Assembly (NCBI GenBank): GCA_025056175.1
Contig: JANWWK010000023.1
Coordinates: 1 to 51,980 of the forward strand
DNA: 51,980 nucleotides
Direction: 5' to 3'
Origin: Anaerolineales bacterium
GTDB taxonomy: Bacteria; Chloroflexota; Anaerolineae; Anaerolineales; Villigracilaceae
Shown here: one piece after another, positions 1 to 7,970 of the stretch
Layout of the letters: the number at the start of each line of letters is the position of its first letter
How positions within the stretch are numbered: the first letter of the stretch is position 1
Program-made: the position numbers and the translations under genes
The notes under the pieces: generated by a model
Told to the model about the DNA's origin: nothing
Databases searched by the model: none
What the model saw: the letters and a program-made list of their open reading frames with translations, nothing else

Positions 1-1
1 G

Positions 2-274
2 GCAGTCTCACCCGAAGGCGAGCCGGTTTCGGTGGTGATGGAATCCAAAGCGCGGCTGGGTGCCAGGGATGTGATACGCTGGTCGCAGCGGATGCGCTCT
101 GCCGATTTTCAGAAACGGCTGGCAAAGGCCGGCTACCCGGCCCCGTATCTGGTGTATGCGTATGGGATACGGGTAGATGCGGCGGCACGTCAGGCAGTCC
201 AGGAGACCGGCATCGGGCTGATACGCGGCGAAGGTGAAATCTTCCCTCCGCGGGAATCGGTAGGGAAGCGTTGA
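2..274 (+). CDS. C-terminal part of an unrecognised protein, possible ExK nuclease-like fold
   Basis: The reading frame is open from base 2 to a TGA at 272-274, so the 5' end lies outside the window and about 90 residues are visible. The visible part has a beta-strand-like run VSVVMESKARL containing an E-x-K pair, then a helical stretch (ARDVIRWSQRM), then a second strand-like run (PYLVYAYGI) and a final GIGLI strand. This order recalls the ExK half of PD-(D/E)XK nuclease-like proteins of the DUF3782 kind, but this is inference from a short fragment and the aspartate-bearing part is not visible. A strong hairpin follows the stop codon. Function unknown. Confidence 0.5.
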   Translation, partial: AVSPEGEPVSVVMESKARLGARDVIRWSQRMRSADFQKRLAKAGYPAPYLVYAYGIRVDAAARQAVQETGIGLIRGEGEIFPPRESVGKR

Positions 275-278
275 GATG

Positions 279-310
279 AAAAACAGCGACCGAAAACGGT
301 CGCTGTTTTC
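279..310. terminator. Bidirectional intrinsic terminator
   Basis: A perfect 13-bp inverted repeat, AAAACAGCGACCG at 280-292 and CGGTCGCTGTTTT at 297-309, encloses an AAAA loop. The outer A and T runs give a U-tract on either strand. It sits between two converging genes, the partial gene ending at 274 and the minus-strand hsp20 ending at 352, and can serve both. Confidence 0.85.
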
Positions 311-351
311 TCTGGTGGGGTTGGCGCCGAAGTTCAGAAAGGCGCGAAAAC

Positions 352-741
352 TCACTTTGTGGCCACTTTGATGACGCGCGGACGCGCTGATTCGGCCTTG
401 GGCAGACGCAAGGTCAAAACGCCATTCTGGATGTTTGCTTCGGCTTTGGCCGTATCGAGCGCAGAGGGCAGGCGCAAGATGCGGCGGAAGGCGCCGGCAG
501 GCAGTTCGCTCAACAGCGCCTGACCTTCGTGCTGGCTGTATTCTCCTTCGATGCTCACCATATCATCCAAAATCTGGATGTTCAGGTCTTCCGCTTTCAG
601 GCCGGGAACGTAAGCGGTCAGCACATAGGCATCGTCTTGTTCGCGCAGGTCAACGGGCAGCGCGCGGGGGGCATCGGTTTCGACCGGGCGGGCAATCCAG
701 CGGCGCACATACGGACGGGGGGCGGTGGTCATGTATAACAT
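352..741 (-). CDS. Small heat shock protein, Hsp20/alpha-crystallin family
   Basis: This 129-residue protein is the usual size for a bacterial Hsp20, an ATP-independent holdase that binds unfolding proteins in the cytoplasm. The alpha-crystallin domain runs from about residue 28 to 125: VDLREQDDAYVLTAYVPGL begins it, and the family signature G-V-L-T-L-R-L-P lies near residue 108-115. A short C-terminal tail contains RPRVIKV, an I/V-x-I/V-like element used for oligomer contacts. The ATG at 741 is preceded by AAAGGAGATGACCCG, a good ribosome site at 8 nt spacing; a second in-frame ATG is codon 4. It is monocistronic and divergent from the M23 gene. No CIRCE element is evident in the 145-bp spacer. 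Confidence 0.93.
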   Translation of the reverse strand: MLYMTTAPRPYVRRWIARPVETDAPRALPVDLREQDDAYVLTAYVPGLKAEDLNIQILDDMVSIEGEYSQHEGQALLSELPAGAFRRILRLPSALDTAKAEANIQNGVLTLRLPKAESARPRVIKVATK

Positions 742-873
742 CGGGTCATCTCCTTTTCATCATACCGTTCAGTTGCCCGTATCTTAAGGCCTGCCTGTTG
801 GAAGAAAGGTAGAGAAAAATCGAAATTGTATTAGAAGCGTACAAGCATCCGGTTAGATTCGTCCTCTGGCGGG

Positions 874-879
874 TATAAT
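874..879 (+). promoter_or_regulatory. -10 box TATAAT directly upstream of the M23 gene, leaderless-type start
   Basis: A perfect TATAAT ends 7 nt before the ATG at 887. Transcription would start at or within 1-2 nt of the start codon, and no Shine-Dalgarno sequence lies in between (CCGCGGC). This suggests a leaderless mRNA. The -35 is weak (TTAGAT at 853-858). Confidence 0.6.
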
Positions 880-886
880 CCGCGGC

Positions 887-1597
887 ATGTCGAACCCCAA
901 AGTGATTGTTTTGCTCCTGGCCGTTGGCATGGTGACCGGGCTGGTCTGGTACGGATACCGGGAAGTTCGCACGGCGGGCGCGCGTGGACTGACGGTGGGC
1001 GCCTTTCTGCGCGACCCGGCCTCTCAAGCAGCCCTGATGATGCGCGCCGGAACGCGCTGTGGAGATGCCCCTTTCGTTTTCCCCACGGATGGATTGATTG
1101 GCTTCTTGTGGGATGATTCCTTTCGTCCTGGTCATCGCCATGCTGGCATTGATATTTTTGCCGGCACTGCCCCGGGGGTAACACCAGTCTATGCGGCGTA
1201 TCCGGGCTATCTCACCCGTCAGGCCGATTGGAAGTCGTCGCTAATTGTGCGCGTCCCCAGTGACCCGCTCTGGCCGGGACGTCAGATTTGGGTGTATTAC
1301 ACCCATCTGGCAGGCCCAAATGGGGAATCGTACATCGTCTCTGATTTTCCGCCCGGCACCCGCGAGCGATACATCGAAACCGGCACCTTGCTCGGCTATC
1401 AGGGTAACTATTCTGGCACACCGGGCGCCCCGGTGGGGGTGCATTTGCATATTTCGGTGGTCAAAGACGATGGTTTCGGGAATTTCAAGAACGAACTCGA
1501 CATCGAAAACACGTATGACCCCTCGCCTTATTTTGGCCTGGAACTCAACGCCAACCGGAAACCCGAAGGAATTCCTATCTGTGGACAACTACCATGA
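887..1597 (+). CDS. Membrane-anchored M23 (LytM-type) metallopeptidase
   Basis: This 236-residue protein has one N-terminal membrane segment (about residues 5-24) and an extracytoplasmic M23 domain. Zinc-site motifs are present: HxxxD at H85-D89 (HRHAGID), the catalytic-type histidine H140 in YYTHLA, and HxH at H186-H188 (VHLHIS). Members of this family cut peptide cross-links in peptidoglycan, or act as secreted peptidases. The domain is preceded by a Cys-containing segment (residue 58), with a partner Cys near the C-terminus (ICGQLP), a possible disulfide. The start has a -10 box 7 nt upstream and no ribosome site. The stop overlaps the next gene's ATG (ATGA), so the two are translationally coupled. 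Confidence 0.85.
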   Translation: MSNPKVIVLLLAVGMVTGLVWYGYREVRTAGARGLTVGAFLRDPASQAALMMRAGTRCGDAPFVFPTDGLIGFLWDDSFRPGHRHAGIDIFAGTAPGVTPVYAAYPGYLTRQADWKSSLIVRVPSDPLWPGRQIWVYYTHLAGPNGESYIVSDFPPGTRERYIETGTLLGYQGNYSGTPGAPVGVHLHISVVKDDGFGNFKNELDIENTYDPSPYFGLELNANRKPEGIPICGQLP

Positions 1598-2190
1598 GCG
1601 AATTTGCTGAAAAAGTGGTTCTGATAACCGGCGCCGGGCGCGGCGTGGGGCGCTTGCTGGCGCTGGCCTGCGCCGAACGCGGCGCTGTTCTGGCACTGAA
1701 TGATATTTCTCCCTTGAATGTGGAGCAGGTGGCCGAACAAATTCGCGTATCTGACGGGCAGGCACGCATTTATTTGCACGATGTTGCCAAAAAGGTTGCT
1801 GTGCAGACGATGGTCAACCAGGTAATGGATGATTTTGGACGCATAGACGCGCTCATCAACTGCGCGAATGTTTGCCCGGACACTGCGCTGCTTGACCTGG
1901 ATGAGTGGGACCTGCACCGCGTCTTCGAGGTGAATGCGATTGGGACATTGTTAATGATGCAGGTGGTGGGACGGGTCATGCGTCAGGCTGGGCGTGGTGT
2001 GATTCTCAACGTGGTGCGTTTCCCGGCGGACGCGCCCGTCTCTTACCTTGCCAGCCGCGGCGGCCTGGAACTTGCTGCCCGCCGGGCGGATGAGGAACTG
2101 CGACCTGATGGCATTCGCGTTTTTTCTGTCAGTGGAGAAGACCCCGCGTCGCTTGCCATCCGCCTGTTGCAGGAAACCTGGCGCATCTAA
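1594..2190 (+). CDS. Short-chain dehydrogenase/reductase homologue with altered active site
   Basis: This 198-residue Rossmann protein has the classical SDR nucleotide motif TGAGRGVG (residues 12-19), an acidic D37 in LALND, and HDV at 62-64, as in NAD(P)-binding SDRs. It departs from the family at the active site: NNAG is N89-C-A-N, the catalytic serine after the beta-5 strand is replaced (ILNVVRFPAD), and the YxxxK motif reads Y151-LAS-R155, with Arg in place of Lys. It is also short for the family (usually about 250) and lacks most of the substrate-binding C-terminus. It could be a pseudoenzyme, a cofactor sensor or an oxidoreductase with unusual chemistry. The start codon overlaps the M23 peptidase stop. 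Confidence 0.8.
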   Translation: MSEFAEKVVLITGAGRGVGRLLALACAERGAVLALNDISPLNVEQVAEQIRVSDGQARIYLHDVAKKVAVQTMVNQVMDDFGRIDALINCANVCPDTALLDLDEWDLHRVFEVNAIGTLLMMQVVGRVMRQAGRGVILNVVRFPADAPVSYLASRGGLELAARRADEELRPDGIRVFSVSGEDPASLAIRLLQETWRI

Positions 2191-2197
2191 GCGCCGT

Positions 2198-3499
2198 TCA
2201 CTCTCCACACGTGACGATTGCCAGCCGTTCGGGGTGAAGGTACTTGCGCGCTGTTTCGGTCACCTGTTCAGGCGTGACTGCGCGCACCAGTGACTCGTAG
2301 CGGTGATAGTAATCTAACCCCAGGTGATAGCGTTCGATGTTGAGCAGCGCGCCAGCCACGCCGCTGTTCGATTCCAGTGAGAGCGGCAATCGTCCGATGA
2401 AGTGGCTCTGGCTGTCGGTCAGTTCTTCTGGCGAAACGCCATTCTCCACAAAGTGCTTCAGTTCAGCGTGTATCAGGGCAATGACCTTGTCCACGTTTGC
2501 CGGGTTCACGCCTGCGCTTACCTGCCAGGTGCCGGGGCCGTGGCCGGCGGATAAGCTCGAATAGGCATAATAAGCCAGCCCCGATTGCTCTCGCACCACG
2601 TTCCCAATGCGTCCCATCATGCCGAACTGTCCCAAAATCGAATTGCCCAGTGAGGCGGGTAGATAATCTTCGGAAAGCCGGCTGGGGCCAGCAGCGCCGA
2701 CCACGATGTCGGTTTGCGCTTTTTGGGGCAGAGGGACATGCTTTCGTTGAATGCTGGTTAATGGGCGCAAGTCGGGCAGGGGCGGTAAATCGGGTTGACG
2801 CGGGTTTTGCCAGTCTCCCAGTGATTGTTCGACCAGTTCAAGTGCAGTGCCTGTTTCGACGCCGCCGACGACACAGATGGTAAAGCCGCGCGGTCCAAAA
2901 TGCTTTTTATGGAACGCTACAATATCGTGTCGGGTAATGGCGCGAACCGTCTCCGGGTAGCCGTCATCAGGCCGCCGGTAGGGGTGCCCGGCATACACGA
3001 TTTCCTCGAACGCAAGGGCGGCCATATCGCCAGTACTTTGCGCGCGGATGGCGAGCGCAGTCAATAATTGCGCGCGCAATTTTTCCACTTCTTTTTTGGG
3101 GAACACCGGATGGCGCAAGGCTTGGGAGAGCAGTTCCAGCACAAGCGGCAGGTCTTCGACCAGGCAGCGTCCTGTGAATCCCACCCTCATCGTTCCGGCA
3201 AAGAAGCCCAAACTGGCGCCGGCTGATTCCAGCCGGTCATATATCTGTTCAAAGGTGTATTTCTCGGTGCCGCGCATGAGCGCAGTGGTGGTGAAATCGG
3301 CCAGTCCGAGTTTTTCATCACTGTCAAAAATACTGCCGGCGTTGAGATACCCGCTCACCACGACCGATGGACTGTTGAAGTTAGAACGCGCCAAAACGGT
3401 GATGCCGTTGGGTAAAACGGTGCGCTGGATGTCGTCTGGACCGGGCAGGGATGATGGATGTGTTTTAGAGGGCAGGAGATTCGGCATCGGTGTTTTCAT
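2198..3499 (-). CDS. M16 family peptidase-like protein, non-catalytic subunit
   Basis: This 433-residue protein has the two-lobed M16 (pitrilysin/MPP) fold signature: PNGITVLARSN near residues 31-41, then GLADFTTTALMRGT where active members have GIAHFLEHMLFKGT. The zinc-binding HxxEH is therefore absent. The C-terminal lobe keeps the family element SLESNSGVAGALLNIERYHLGLDYY, which shapes the substrate pocket. It is encoded immediately after, and overlapping by 4 nt (ATGA), a catalytically intact M16 gene. This pairing matches two-subunit M16B enzymes in which one chain is active and the other non-catalytic. The likely role is in a heterodimeric peptide-degrading or processing peptidase. No signal peptide is visible. 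Confidence 0.9.
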   Translation of the reverse strand: MKTPMPNLLPSKTHPSSLPGPDDIQRTVLPNGITVLARSNFNSPSVVVSGYLNAGSIFDSDEKLGLADFTTTALMRGTEKYTFEQIYDRLESAGASLGFFAGTMRVGFTGRCLVEDLPLVLELLSQALRHPVFPKKEVEKLRAQLLTALAIRAQSTGDMAALAFEEIVYAGHPYRRPDDGYPETVRAITRHDIVAFHKKHFGPRGFTICVVGGVETGTALELVEQSLGDWQNPRQPDLPPLPDLRPLTSIQRKHVPLPQKAQTDIVVGAAGPSRLSEDYLPASLGNSILGQFGMMGRIGNVVREQSGLAYYAYSSLSAGHGPGTWQVSAGVNPANVDKVIALIHAELKHFVENGVSPEELTDSQSHFIGRLPLSLESNSGVAGALLNIERYHLGLDYYHRYESLVRAVTPEQVTETARKYLHPERLAIVTCGE

Positions 3500-4788
3500 G
3501 GCAACACCCCTGCATTTTCGCTTTCAACTGGCAGATAGAGCCCGACAACGCGATTCTTGCGGCGCAACCAGGTTTGGGCTACGCGTTGTACCTCGGCAGG
3601 CGTTACCTGCGCCAGCCTGTCCAGATAGGTCATGAACCAATCATAACTGGCAAACATTTCCGCATATCCCAGCCAGAAGGCCTGATTTGTGATGTTTTCT
3701 GACCCGTAAGCAAATATCGCGCGCGCCTGCTTAATGGCGCGCTCCACTTCCTCAATCGGCGGCGGCGTATCCTGAATGCGGGCAATTTCATCATCGAACG
3801 CCGAAAGAGCGTTTTCAATGTCATTTTGCGGGTGGGCGGTGATATTGAAGGTGTACAGAAACGGGTCAATCGTAGCGACGGAGCCGCCTTGCACGCTTAC
3901 GGCGCGTTCCGTGTCTATTAGCGCGCGGTAAAGCCGTGATGTTTTGTTGGAAATACCGCCACCTCCGAACATGTTCAAATTGCTTGGCCCGGCCAGCAGG
4001 CTGTCCAGCACGGCGAGGGCGTGAAAGTCGGGGTGCGAGGCTGCGGGAGCATGGTAACTGATTTGCAGGTAGGTCGTTTCGCCTGGGCCTTCCACCGTCA
4101 GACGAATTTCCCCTTGCGGTTCCGGTTCGGGGCGGTGCAGACGCGGCGGGGGCGCAGAAGATGGCAGGCTGCCGAAGCAGGCTTCGATACGCCGGAGCAT
4201 GGACTCACTCTCGAAATCGCCCGCCATCGTCAGGACGGCGTTATTGGGTGTGTAAAACGTCTTGTAGTGTGCGTACAGGTCCTCGCGTGTCACCGTCCGC
4301 AAGTCGGCGGCATCACCGATAACTTCATGGTGGTAAGGATGAACACGAAATGCGGCGGCCTGCACGGCCTCTCCCAGCCGAAACAGCGCCTCGTTTTCGT
4401 TCCCTTCGCGCTCCGCGAGAATCACTGTGCGTTCGGCTTCGACTTCTGCCGGGTCAAAACGGCTATTCACCATGCGGTCGGCTTCGAGTTGCAGTGCCAG
4501 CTCGATTTTCTCTGCTGGCAGGGTTTCGTAATAAGTCGTCCAATCCAGGAAGGTAAACGCATTCCACACACCACCTTCGCGGGCAATGGCCTTATCTGGC
4601 ACGCCAGCGGGGAAACGCGGCGTGCCCTTGAATTGCATGTGTTCCACCCAGTGTGAAATGCCGGTTTTTCCGGTCACTTCATCCTTTGAGCCGACGCGGT
4701 ACCACACCCAATGACTGATGAGCGGCGCAGTGTGAATTTCTTTGAGCAAAACAGTAAGCCCGTTGGGCAGGGTGGTCTTGGTAAACAT
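3496..4788 (-). CDS. M16 family zinc metallopeptidase, catalytic subunit
   Basis: The protein carries the inverted zinc motif HxxEH (HWVEH at H46, E49, H50 of the 430-residue form) and a third acidic ligand E126, 76 residues later in VILAE, as M16 enzymes require. PNGLTVLL near the N-terminus and GDFESESM in the middle of the chain are typical. The start is ambiguous: a TTG at 4815 gives 9 extra residues, while the ATG at 4788 (MFTKTTLPNG) matches the usual distance to the PNG motif. Neither has a good ribosome site, so I prefer the ATG. It forms an operon with the inactive partner downstream and probably with the membrane protein upstream, whose stop is 51 nt away. Confidence 0.9.
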   Translation of the reverse strand: MFTKTTLPNGLTVLLKEIHTAPLISHWVWYRVGSKDEVTGKTGISHWVEHMQFKGTPRFPAGVPDKAIAREGGVWNAFTFLDWTTYYETLPAEKIELALQLEADRMVNSRFDPAEVEAERTVILAEREGNENEALFRLGEAVQAAAFRVHPYHHEVIGDAADLRTVTREDLYAHYKTFYTPNNAVLTMAGDFESESMLRRIEACFGSLPSSAPPPRLHRPEPEPQGEIRLTVEGPGETTYLQISYHAPAASHPDFHALAVLDSLLAGPSNLNMFGGGGISNKTSRLYRALIDTERAVSVQGGSVATIDPFLYTFNITAHPQNDIENALSAFDDEIARIQDTPPPIEEVERAIKQARAIFAYGSENITNQAFWLGYAEMFASYDWFMTYLDRLAQVTPAEVQRVAQTWLRRKNRVVGLYLPVESENAGVLP

Positions 4789-4839
4789 AGAAGTTGGCAC
4801 AAATCTGTCGAGCAAATGCGGGTGTTTGCCGGGTAACTA

Positions 4840-5706
4840 TCAGGGCGTGATGAAGAACCATTCACAGAATCCCTGTAACAATCCGCACTGCAAATCGGCA
4901 GGGGTTTTGATGCCTGGTTGAAGCAGGTCGTTGAAGGGGCGCACCACATCTTGCAGGCCGATGAAGGGTTGATGCAGTTCGGTTTCGCGCAGGGGAATGT
5001 CCACCGGCACGTTGAGGGTCACCGGAATCACGGTTTGTACCGGCACGGTCAAATCCAGTTGAATTGGCAGCTGCGTTCCGGCAGGCAGGGTGACGCTGGT
5101 CGGCACGCTCAAGACCCCAACGATGGCATTGCGAATGGTGGTGTTTTCGGTCAGCGTGACGGTAATTTGCTGGCTGATGGGCAAATCGAACGCGACCGGA
5201 ATGTTGTCTTGCACCGTGATAGTCGTGCGGATGTGGGCAGCATCCATCAACTGGAAGTTTCGATACAACCCGCCCAGCAGGTGGTCGCCGACGATGGCTT
5301 TAAGCGCAAAGAGCTCCCGCGCCAGAATCAGGATGACCACAATCAGGATGATGTTGATGATGAAAGAAAGGATGCTGCTCACCCGGAAGAAGGCGTTGGA
5401 AAGGTTCTCCGCGCGCATCGAAAAGCCCGGCGTCTGGGGCTTGGGGGCAGGAGCAGTTTGTGCTGGCGGACGAGTGGCCGGGCGCGGTGCTTCGCCTTGA
5501 ATCGGTGCGGAAGAGTTTCGCGCTGGTTGCGGGGGGGCAACGTTCGATGAAACACGCGGCTGGGCAGAAGAGATACCCGATGTCGGCGGTGGCGCTGCTG
5601 GTGGTGTTTTGGTGGGCGGTTTTCCGGCGCCTGGGAACAAAACCCCTTTGAGAATGTCAAAATAGTTCAGTTTGAACTGGGGTTCATTTTTTTTATTTGC
5701 GGGCAT
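4840..5706 (-). CDS. Single-pass membrane protein with Pro-rich tail, function unknown
   Basis: This 288-residue protein has three visible parts. A Pro/Ala/Thr-rich low-complexity cytoplasmic tail spans about residues 28-93. One strongly hydrophobic segment spans about 108-130 (SILSFIINIILIVVILILA). The extracytoplasmic domain is rich in beta-prone VTV/VPV repeats, such as PISQQITVTL, LDLTVPVQTVIPVTLNVPVDIPL, with two cysteines near the C-terminus. No enzyme motif is recognised. The ATG at 5706 has an excellent ribosome site (ACAGGAGGCCGT). It is the first gene of the minus-strand unit containing the M16 pair, which suggests, but does not prove, a link to membrane-associated proteolysis. Confidence 0.75.
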   Translation of the reverse strand: MPANKKNEPQFKLNYFDILKGVLFPGAGKPPTKTPPAAPPPTSGISSAQPRVSSNVAPPQPARNSSAPIQGEAPRPATRPPAQTAPAPKPQTPGFSMRAENLSNAFFRVSSILSFIINIILIVVILILARELFALKAIVGDHLLGGLYRNFQLMDAAHIRTTITVQDNIPVAFDLPISQQITVTLTENTTIRNAIVGVLSVPTSVTLPAGTQLPIQLDLTVPVQTVIPVTLNVPVDIPLRETELHQPFIGLQDVVRPFNDLLQPGIKTPADLQCGLLQGFCEWFFITP

Positions 5707-6031
5707 ACGGCCTCCTGTCGAGGGGAATGATATTACTATAGCACAGAATGGAAAAACGAAATTGATTTGCAGGATGTGACTTTTTGATAAGTTTCCCTAA
5801 TCAATAAAGCGAATCTTATTACTGAATGTATTACGAATGTCACCTTTTGCGCATGAGGTTTGATACAAGTAAATAAAAGAAATTAAGGATATATTAATAA
5901 AGTCAAATTCTGACGGAGTTGTCGGATTTATGGAAGGAGGTGGTTCTATCGAGCATCACAGGAGGCAGAAGAGAACGTGGGTAGTTCTTGTTTAGATGGA
6001 ATGTAAGCCCAATCTCAAGGAGAATGCAACT
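5707..6031. promoter_or_regulatory. AT-rich divergent promoter region and leader of the cytochrome gene
   Basis: This 325-bp spacer is much richer in A+T than its surroundings. For the minus-strand gene, TATAGT on the reverse strand lies about 30 nt upstream of the ATG at 5706 and is a plausible -10. For the cytochrome, the AT-rich stretch 5855-5905 (TTGATA at 5859, TATATT at 5890) probably holds the promoter, but I cannot assign a well-spaced pair. The leader contains a short open frame with the GGAGGTGGTTC motif, also found before the sugar-binding lipoprotein near 50957. The cytochrome start itself has AAGGAG 9 nt upstream of 6032. Confidence 0.5.
5930..5995 (+). CDS. Possible 21-codon leader peptide
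   Basis: ATG at 5930 opens a 21-codon frame ending in TAG at 5993-5995, reading [21 protein letters not shown]. Its first codons contain AAGGAGGTGGTTC (5934-5946), an exact 13-nt match to 50957-50969 in the leader of another lipoprotein gene. No ribosome site of its own is evident, and the GGAGGT could equally be a ribosome-binding sequence used for something downstream. Translation is unproven. Confidence 0.25.
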   Translation: MEGGGSIEHHRRQKRTWVVLV

Positions 6032-7063
6032 ATGTCGCTCAAAAGACTTCTGATTTTGCTTGGCGTGCTGGTCTTGATTGCCGCCGCCCTGTCGGCCTGC
6101 GCCGGCCCTGCCGGGCCACAGGGTCCTGCCGGTCCACAAGGTCCTGCTGGCCCGCAGGGGCCTGCTGGCCCTCCCGGCCCTCCCGGACCTGCCGGTACAA
6201 TGGCTGACTTGACCTGCGCCGAATGTCACAACGATACGGCCCTCATCACCCGTCACAAAGCCAGCTGGACGACCTCGGTACATGGCTCTGGCGAGGCGCT
6301 TGCCTATGCTGGTGAGCGCAAGGACTGCGCTGGATGTCACGATGGCGCTACCTTCAGCCAGATGATTGCTGAGGGCAAGAATTTCAGCCAGGTCGAGTCG
6401 GGCAATGCCTCTCCCACGCACCAGGATTGCCGCACCTGCCACCAGATTCACGTTACCTTCACCGCGCAAGATTGGGCGCTTGAAACCAGTGCGCCGGTCA
6501 AGTTCGTGGTGAGCGGCGCAACGTTCGATGGCGGTGCTGGTAATTTGTGCGCGAACTGCCACCAGGCTCGCCGTTATCTGGAAAACTTCAAAGACAAGAA
6601 CGATGCTACCAAGTACACCTCCACCAACCCGCGCTTCAATCCGCACCTGAGCGTGCAAGGGGATGTCTTGATGGGTCTGGGCGGCGCCGGTGTTGAAGGC
6701 AAGCCGGGGGTTCACTATACCGGTGTCAAAGATACCTGTGTGGGCTGCCACATGAGCACCGAACGTGTGCATACCTTCAAACCGCAGCTGTCGAACTGTG
6801 TCACCTGCCACACAGACGCCAAGAACTTCGATGTGAATGGCTTCCAGACCGAAGTCAAGAACCGCATGGAGGAACTCAAGAAACTTCTGACCGACAAAGG
6901 TCTGCTGGATGCCAACGGCGCGGTCGTCCCCGGCACGTGGGATGAAAAGACCGCCATCGCGCTGTGGAACTATGGCGTCATCGAAGAAGATGCCAGCCAT
7001 GGTGCCCACAACCCCGAATATGTCAAAGCCCTGCTCGATGCCGCCTTCGAGGCCTTGAAGTAA
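6032..7063 (+). CDS. Six-heme c-type cytochrome lipoprotein with collagen-like stalk
   Basis: This 343-residue exported lipoprotein has a signal peptide ending in LSAC, lipidated at C23. It is followed at once by about ten Gly-X-Y collagen triplets (residues 25-55, mostly GPA, GPQ and GPP). Six CxxCH heme motifs follow: C62-H66, C99-H103, C133-H137, C173-H177, C236-H240 and C256-H260, then a helical Lys/Glu-rich C-terminus without cysteine. Extra histidines (for example HQIH, HTFK, ASHGAH) can serve as distal ligands. It is probably an electron-transfer protein anchored outside the membrane and held away from it by a trimeric stalk. The start at 6032 is chosen for the AAGGAG ribosome site and signal peptide; an upstream in-frame ATG at 5996 would spoil the signal peptide. 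Its redox partner is not evident. Confidence 0.88.
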   Translation: MSLKRLLILLGVLVLIAAALSACAGPAGPQGPAGPQGPAGPQGPAGPPGPPGPAGTMADLTCAECHNDTALITRHKASWTTSVHGSGEALAYAGERKDCAGCHDGATFSQMIAEGKNFSQVESGNASPTHQDCRTCHQIHVTFTAQDWALETSAPVKFVVSGATFDGGAGNLCANCHQARRYLENFKDKNDATKYTSTNPRFNPHLSVQGDVLMGLGGAGVEGKPGVHYTGVKDTCVGCHMSTERVHTFKPQLSNCVTCHTDAKNFDVNGFQTEVKNRMEELKKLLTDKGLLDANGAVVPGTWDEKTAIALWNYGVIEEDASHGAHNPEYVKALLDAAFEALK

Positions 7064-7088
7064 GCGGCAAAGCGAAGCGGAACCAGAA

Positions 7089-7120
7089 GCGGATGCCAGA
7101 TGGCATCCGCTTTTGCTTTT
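7089..7120 (+). terminator. Intrinsic terminator of the cytochrome gene
   Basis: A 9-bp perfect stem GCGGATGCC / GGCATCCGC (7089-7097, 7102-7110) with loop AGAT is followed by TTTTGCTTTT. It lies 25 nt past the cytochrome stop, and its tail reaches the stop codon of the convergent amidotransferase gene. Confidence 0.88.
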
Positions 7121-7835
7121 AGCCCAGCACGATTTGCGCGAATCTGCGCAGTATTTCCGCTGCGTGCGGCGTTTCGCGGATTGCCTCCAGAAGGCGTGCC
7201 GGGTCCTGGCCTTGTGCGAGCAGCCCGGCGCGTTCGGCCTGAAGATAAGCACGGGCGATGTCAGCATCCATCTCCGGGTGGAATTGCACCCCCCAGGCAC
7301 GTTCTCCAATCCGAAAGGCCTGATTTGCGTCCCAGTGGTCAAAAGCCAGTCGAACAGCACCTGGCGGTAAGCGCAATACCGATTGGGTATGACTGACTTG
7401 TGCCTGAAACTCTTCCTGGCCCGGCGCACTCAGGAGTGCGTCCAGGCGGCCTTCGGGGGTCAACCTGATTGTGGTCGTGCCTTCTTGCGTGCCGTTGGGA
7501 TTGTTTCCCACCTCGCCGCCAAAGGCATAGGCCAGCAACTGGTGACCGTAGCACACGCCCAACGTGGGAATGCCGGCCTGGACGGCATACCGCGTCCAGA
7601 CGGCGGTGCGTTCACTCCAGGCGAGATGTGCCGTGACCATGTCGTGCGAACCGGTGAGCAAGAGACCGGCGACTCTATCCAACGTGGGGAATTCTGCCCC
7701 CGAACGAGGGTCGAAAACTTCCAGGTAGTCGGCATTTCGCCCCAGCGCGGCGATGAACCAGTCCTCGAAATCGCCGCGCCGTTTTGCCAGTTCGGGCAGG
7801 GTATCACCCAGTTTGAGCAGAAAGAGTTTTTTCAT
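7119..7835 (-). CDS. Class I glutamine amidotransferase-like protein
   Basis: This 238-residue protein has the triad-type glutaminase fold: nucleophile C95 in GVCYGHQLLA, and H186 with E188 in GVQFHPEMD. It matches stand-alone GMP-synthase-like GATase proteins that lack a synthetase domain. Such proteins hydrolyse glutamine or gamma-glutamyl compounds, and the acceptor here is unknown. The start at 7835 (MKKLFLLKLG) is preferred because GGTGGAG lies 5 nt upstream; the frame continues upstream without family-like sequence. It is divergent from the DsbA-like gene, and the 135-bp spacer contains a short tandem repeat. Confidence 0.88.
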   Translation of the reverse strand: MKKLFLLKLGDTLPELAKRRGDFEDWFIAALGRNADYLEVFDPRSGAEFPTLDRVAGLLLTGSHDMVTAHLAWSERTAVWTRYAVQAGIPTLGVCYGHQLLAYAFGGEVGNNPNGTQEGTTTIRLTPEGRLDALLSAPGQEEFQAQVSHTQSVLRLPPGAVRLAFDHWDANQAFRIGERAWGVQFHPEMDADIARAYLQAERAGLLAQGQDPARLLEAIRETPHAAEILRRFAQIVLG

Positions 7836-7860
7836 TTTTCTCCACCTGTTCCCCTGCGCG

Positions 7861-7890
7861 CTTTTTCCGTGCATTTCCGTCCATTTCCGT
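7861..7890. repeat. Tandem 10-nt repeat in a divergent spacer
   Basis: Three consecutive 10-nt units, CTTTTTCCGT, GCATTTCCGT and CCATTTCCGT, share TTTCCGT. They belong in style with the other short degenerate tandem repeats in this window. They lie upstream of the amidotransferase and no gene is affected. Confidence 0.5.
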
Positions 7891-7958
7891 GTTGCGTGTG
7901 CCTCGGGGAAATTTGAGAGAGCCGTGTTAAACAATATGCGCTTCTTCAAAGAACTGAT

Positions 7959-7964
7959 TATAAT
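7959..7964 (+). promoter_or_regulatory. -10 box of the DsbA-like gene, leaderless-type start
   Basis: A perfect TATAAT ends 6 nt before the ATG at 7971, and CTCAGA in between offers no ribosome site. The predicted transcript starts at or next to the start codon. Confidence 0.6.
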
Positions 7965-7970
7965 CTCAGA

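Noticed and set aside
5784-5804. TTGAT...ATCAA, FNR-like inverted repeat upstream of the cytochrome
   Set aside because: The spacer is 11 nt; FNR/CRP-type sites need a 4-nt centre, and the sequence is AT-rich enough for chance.
5903-7429. 508-codon open frame antisense to the cytochrome gene
   Set aside because: It is a shadow of the GC-rich cytochrome; its translation has no family signal, while the sense frame has six CxxCH motifs, a lipobox and a ribosome site.
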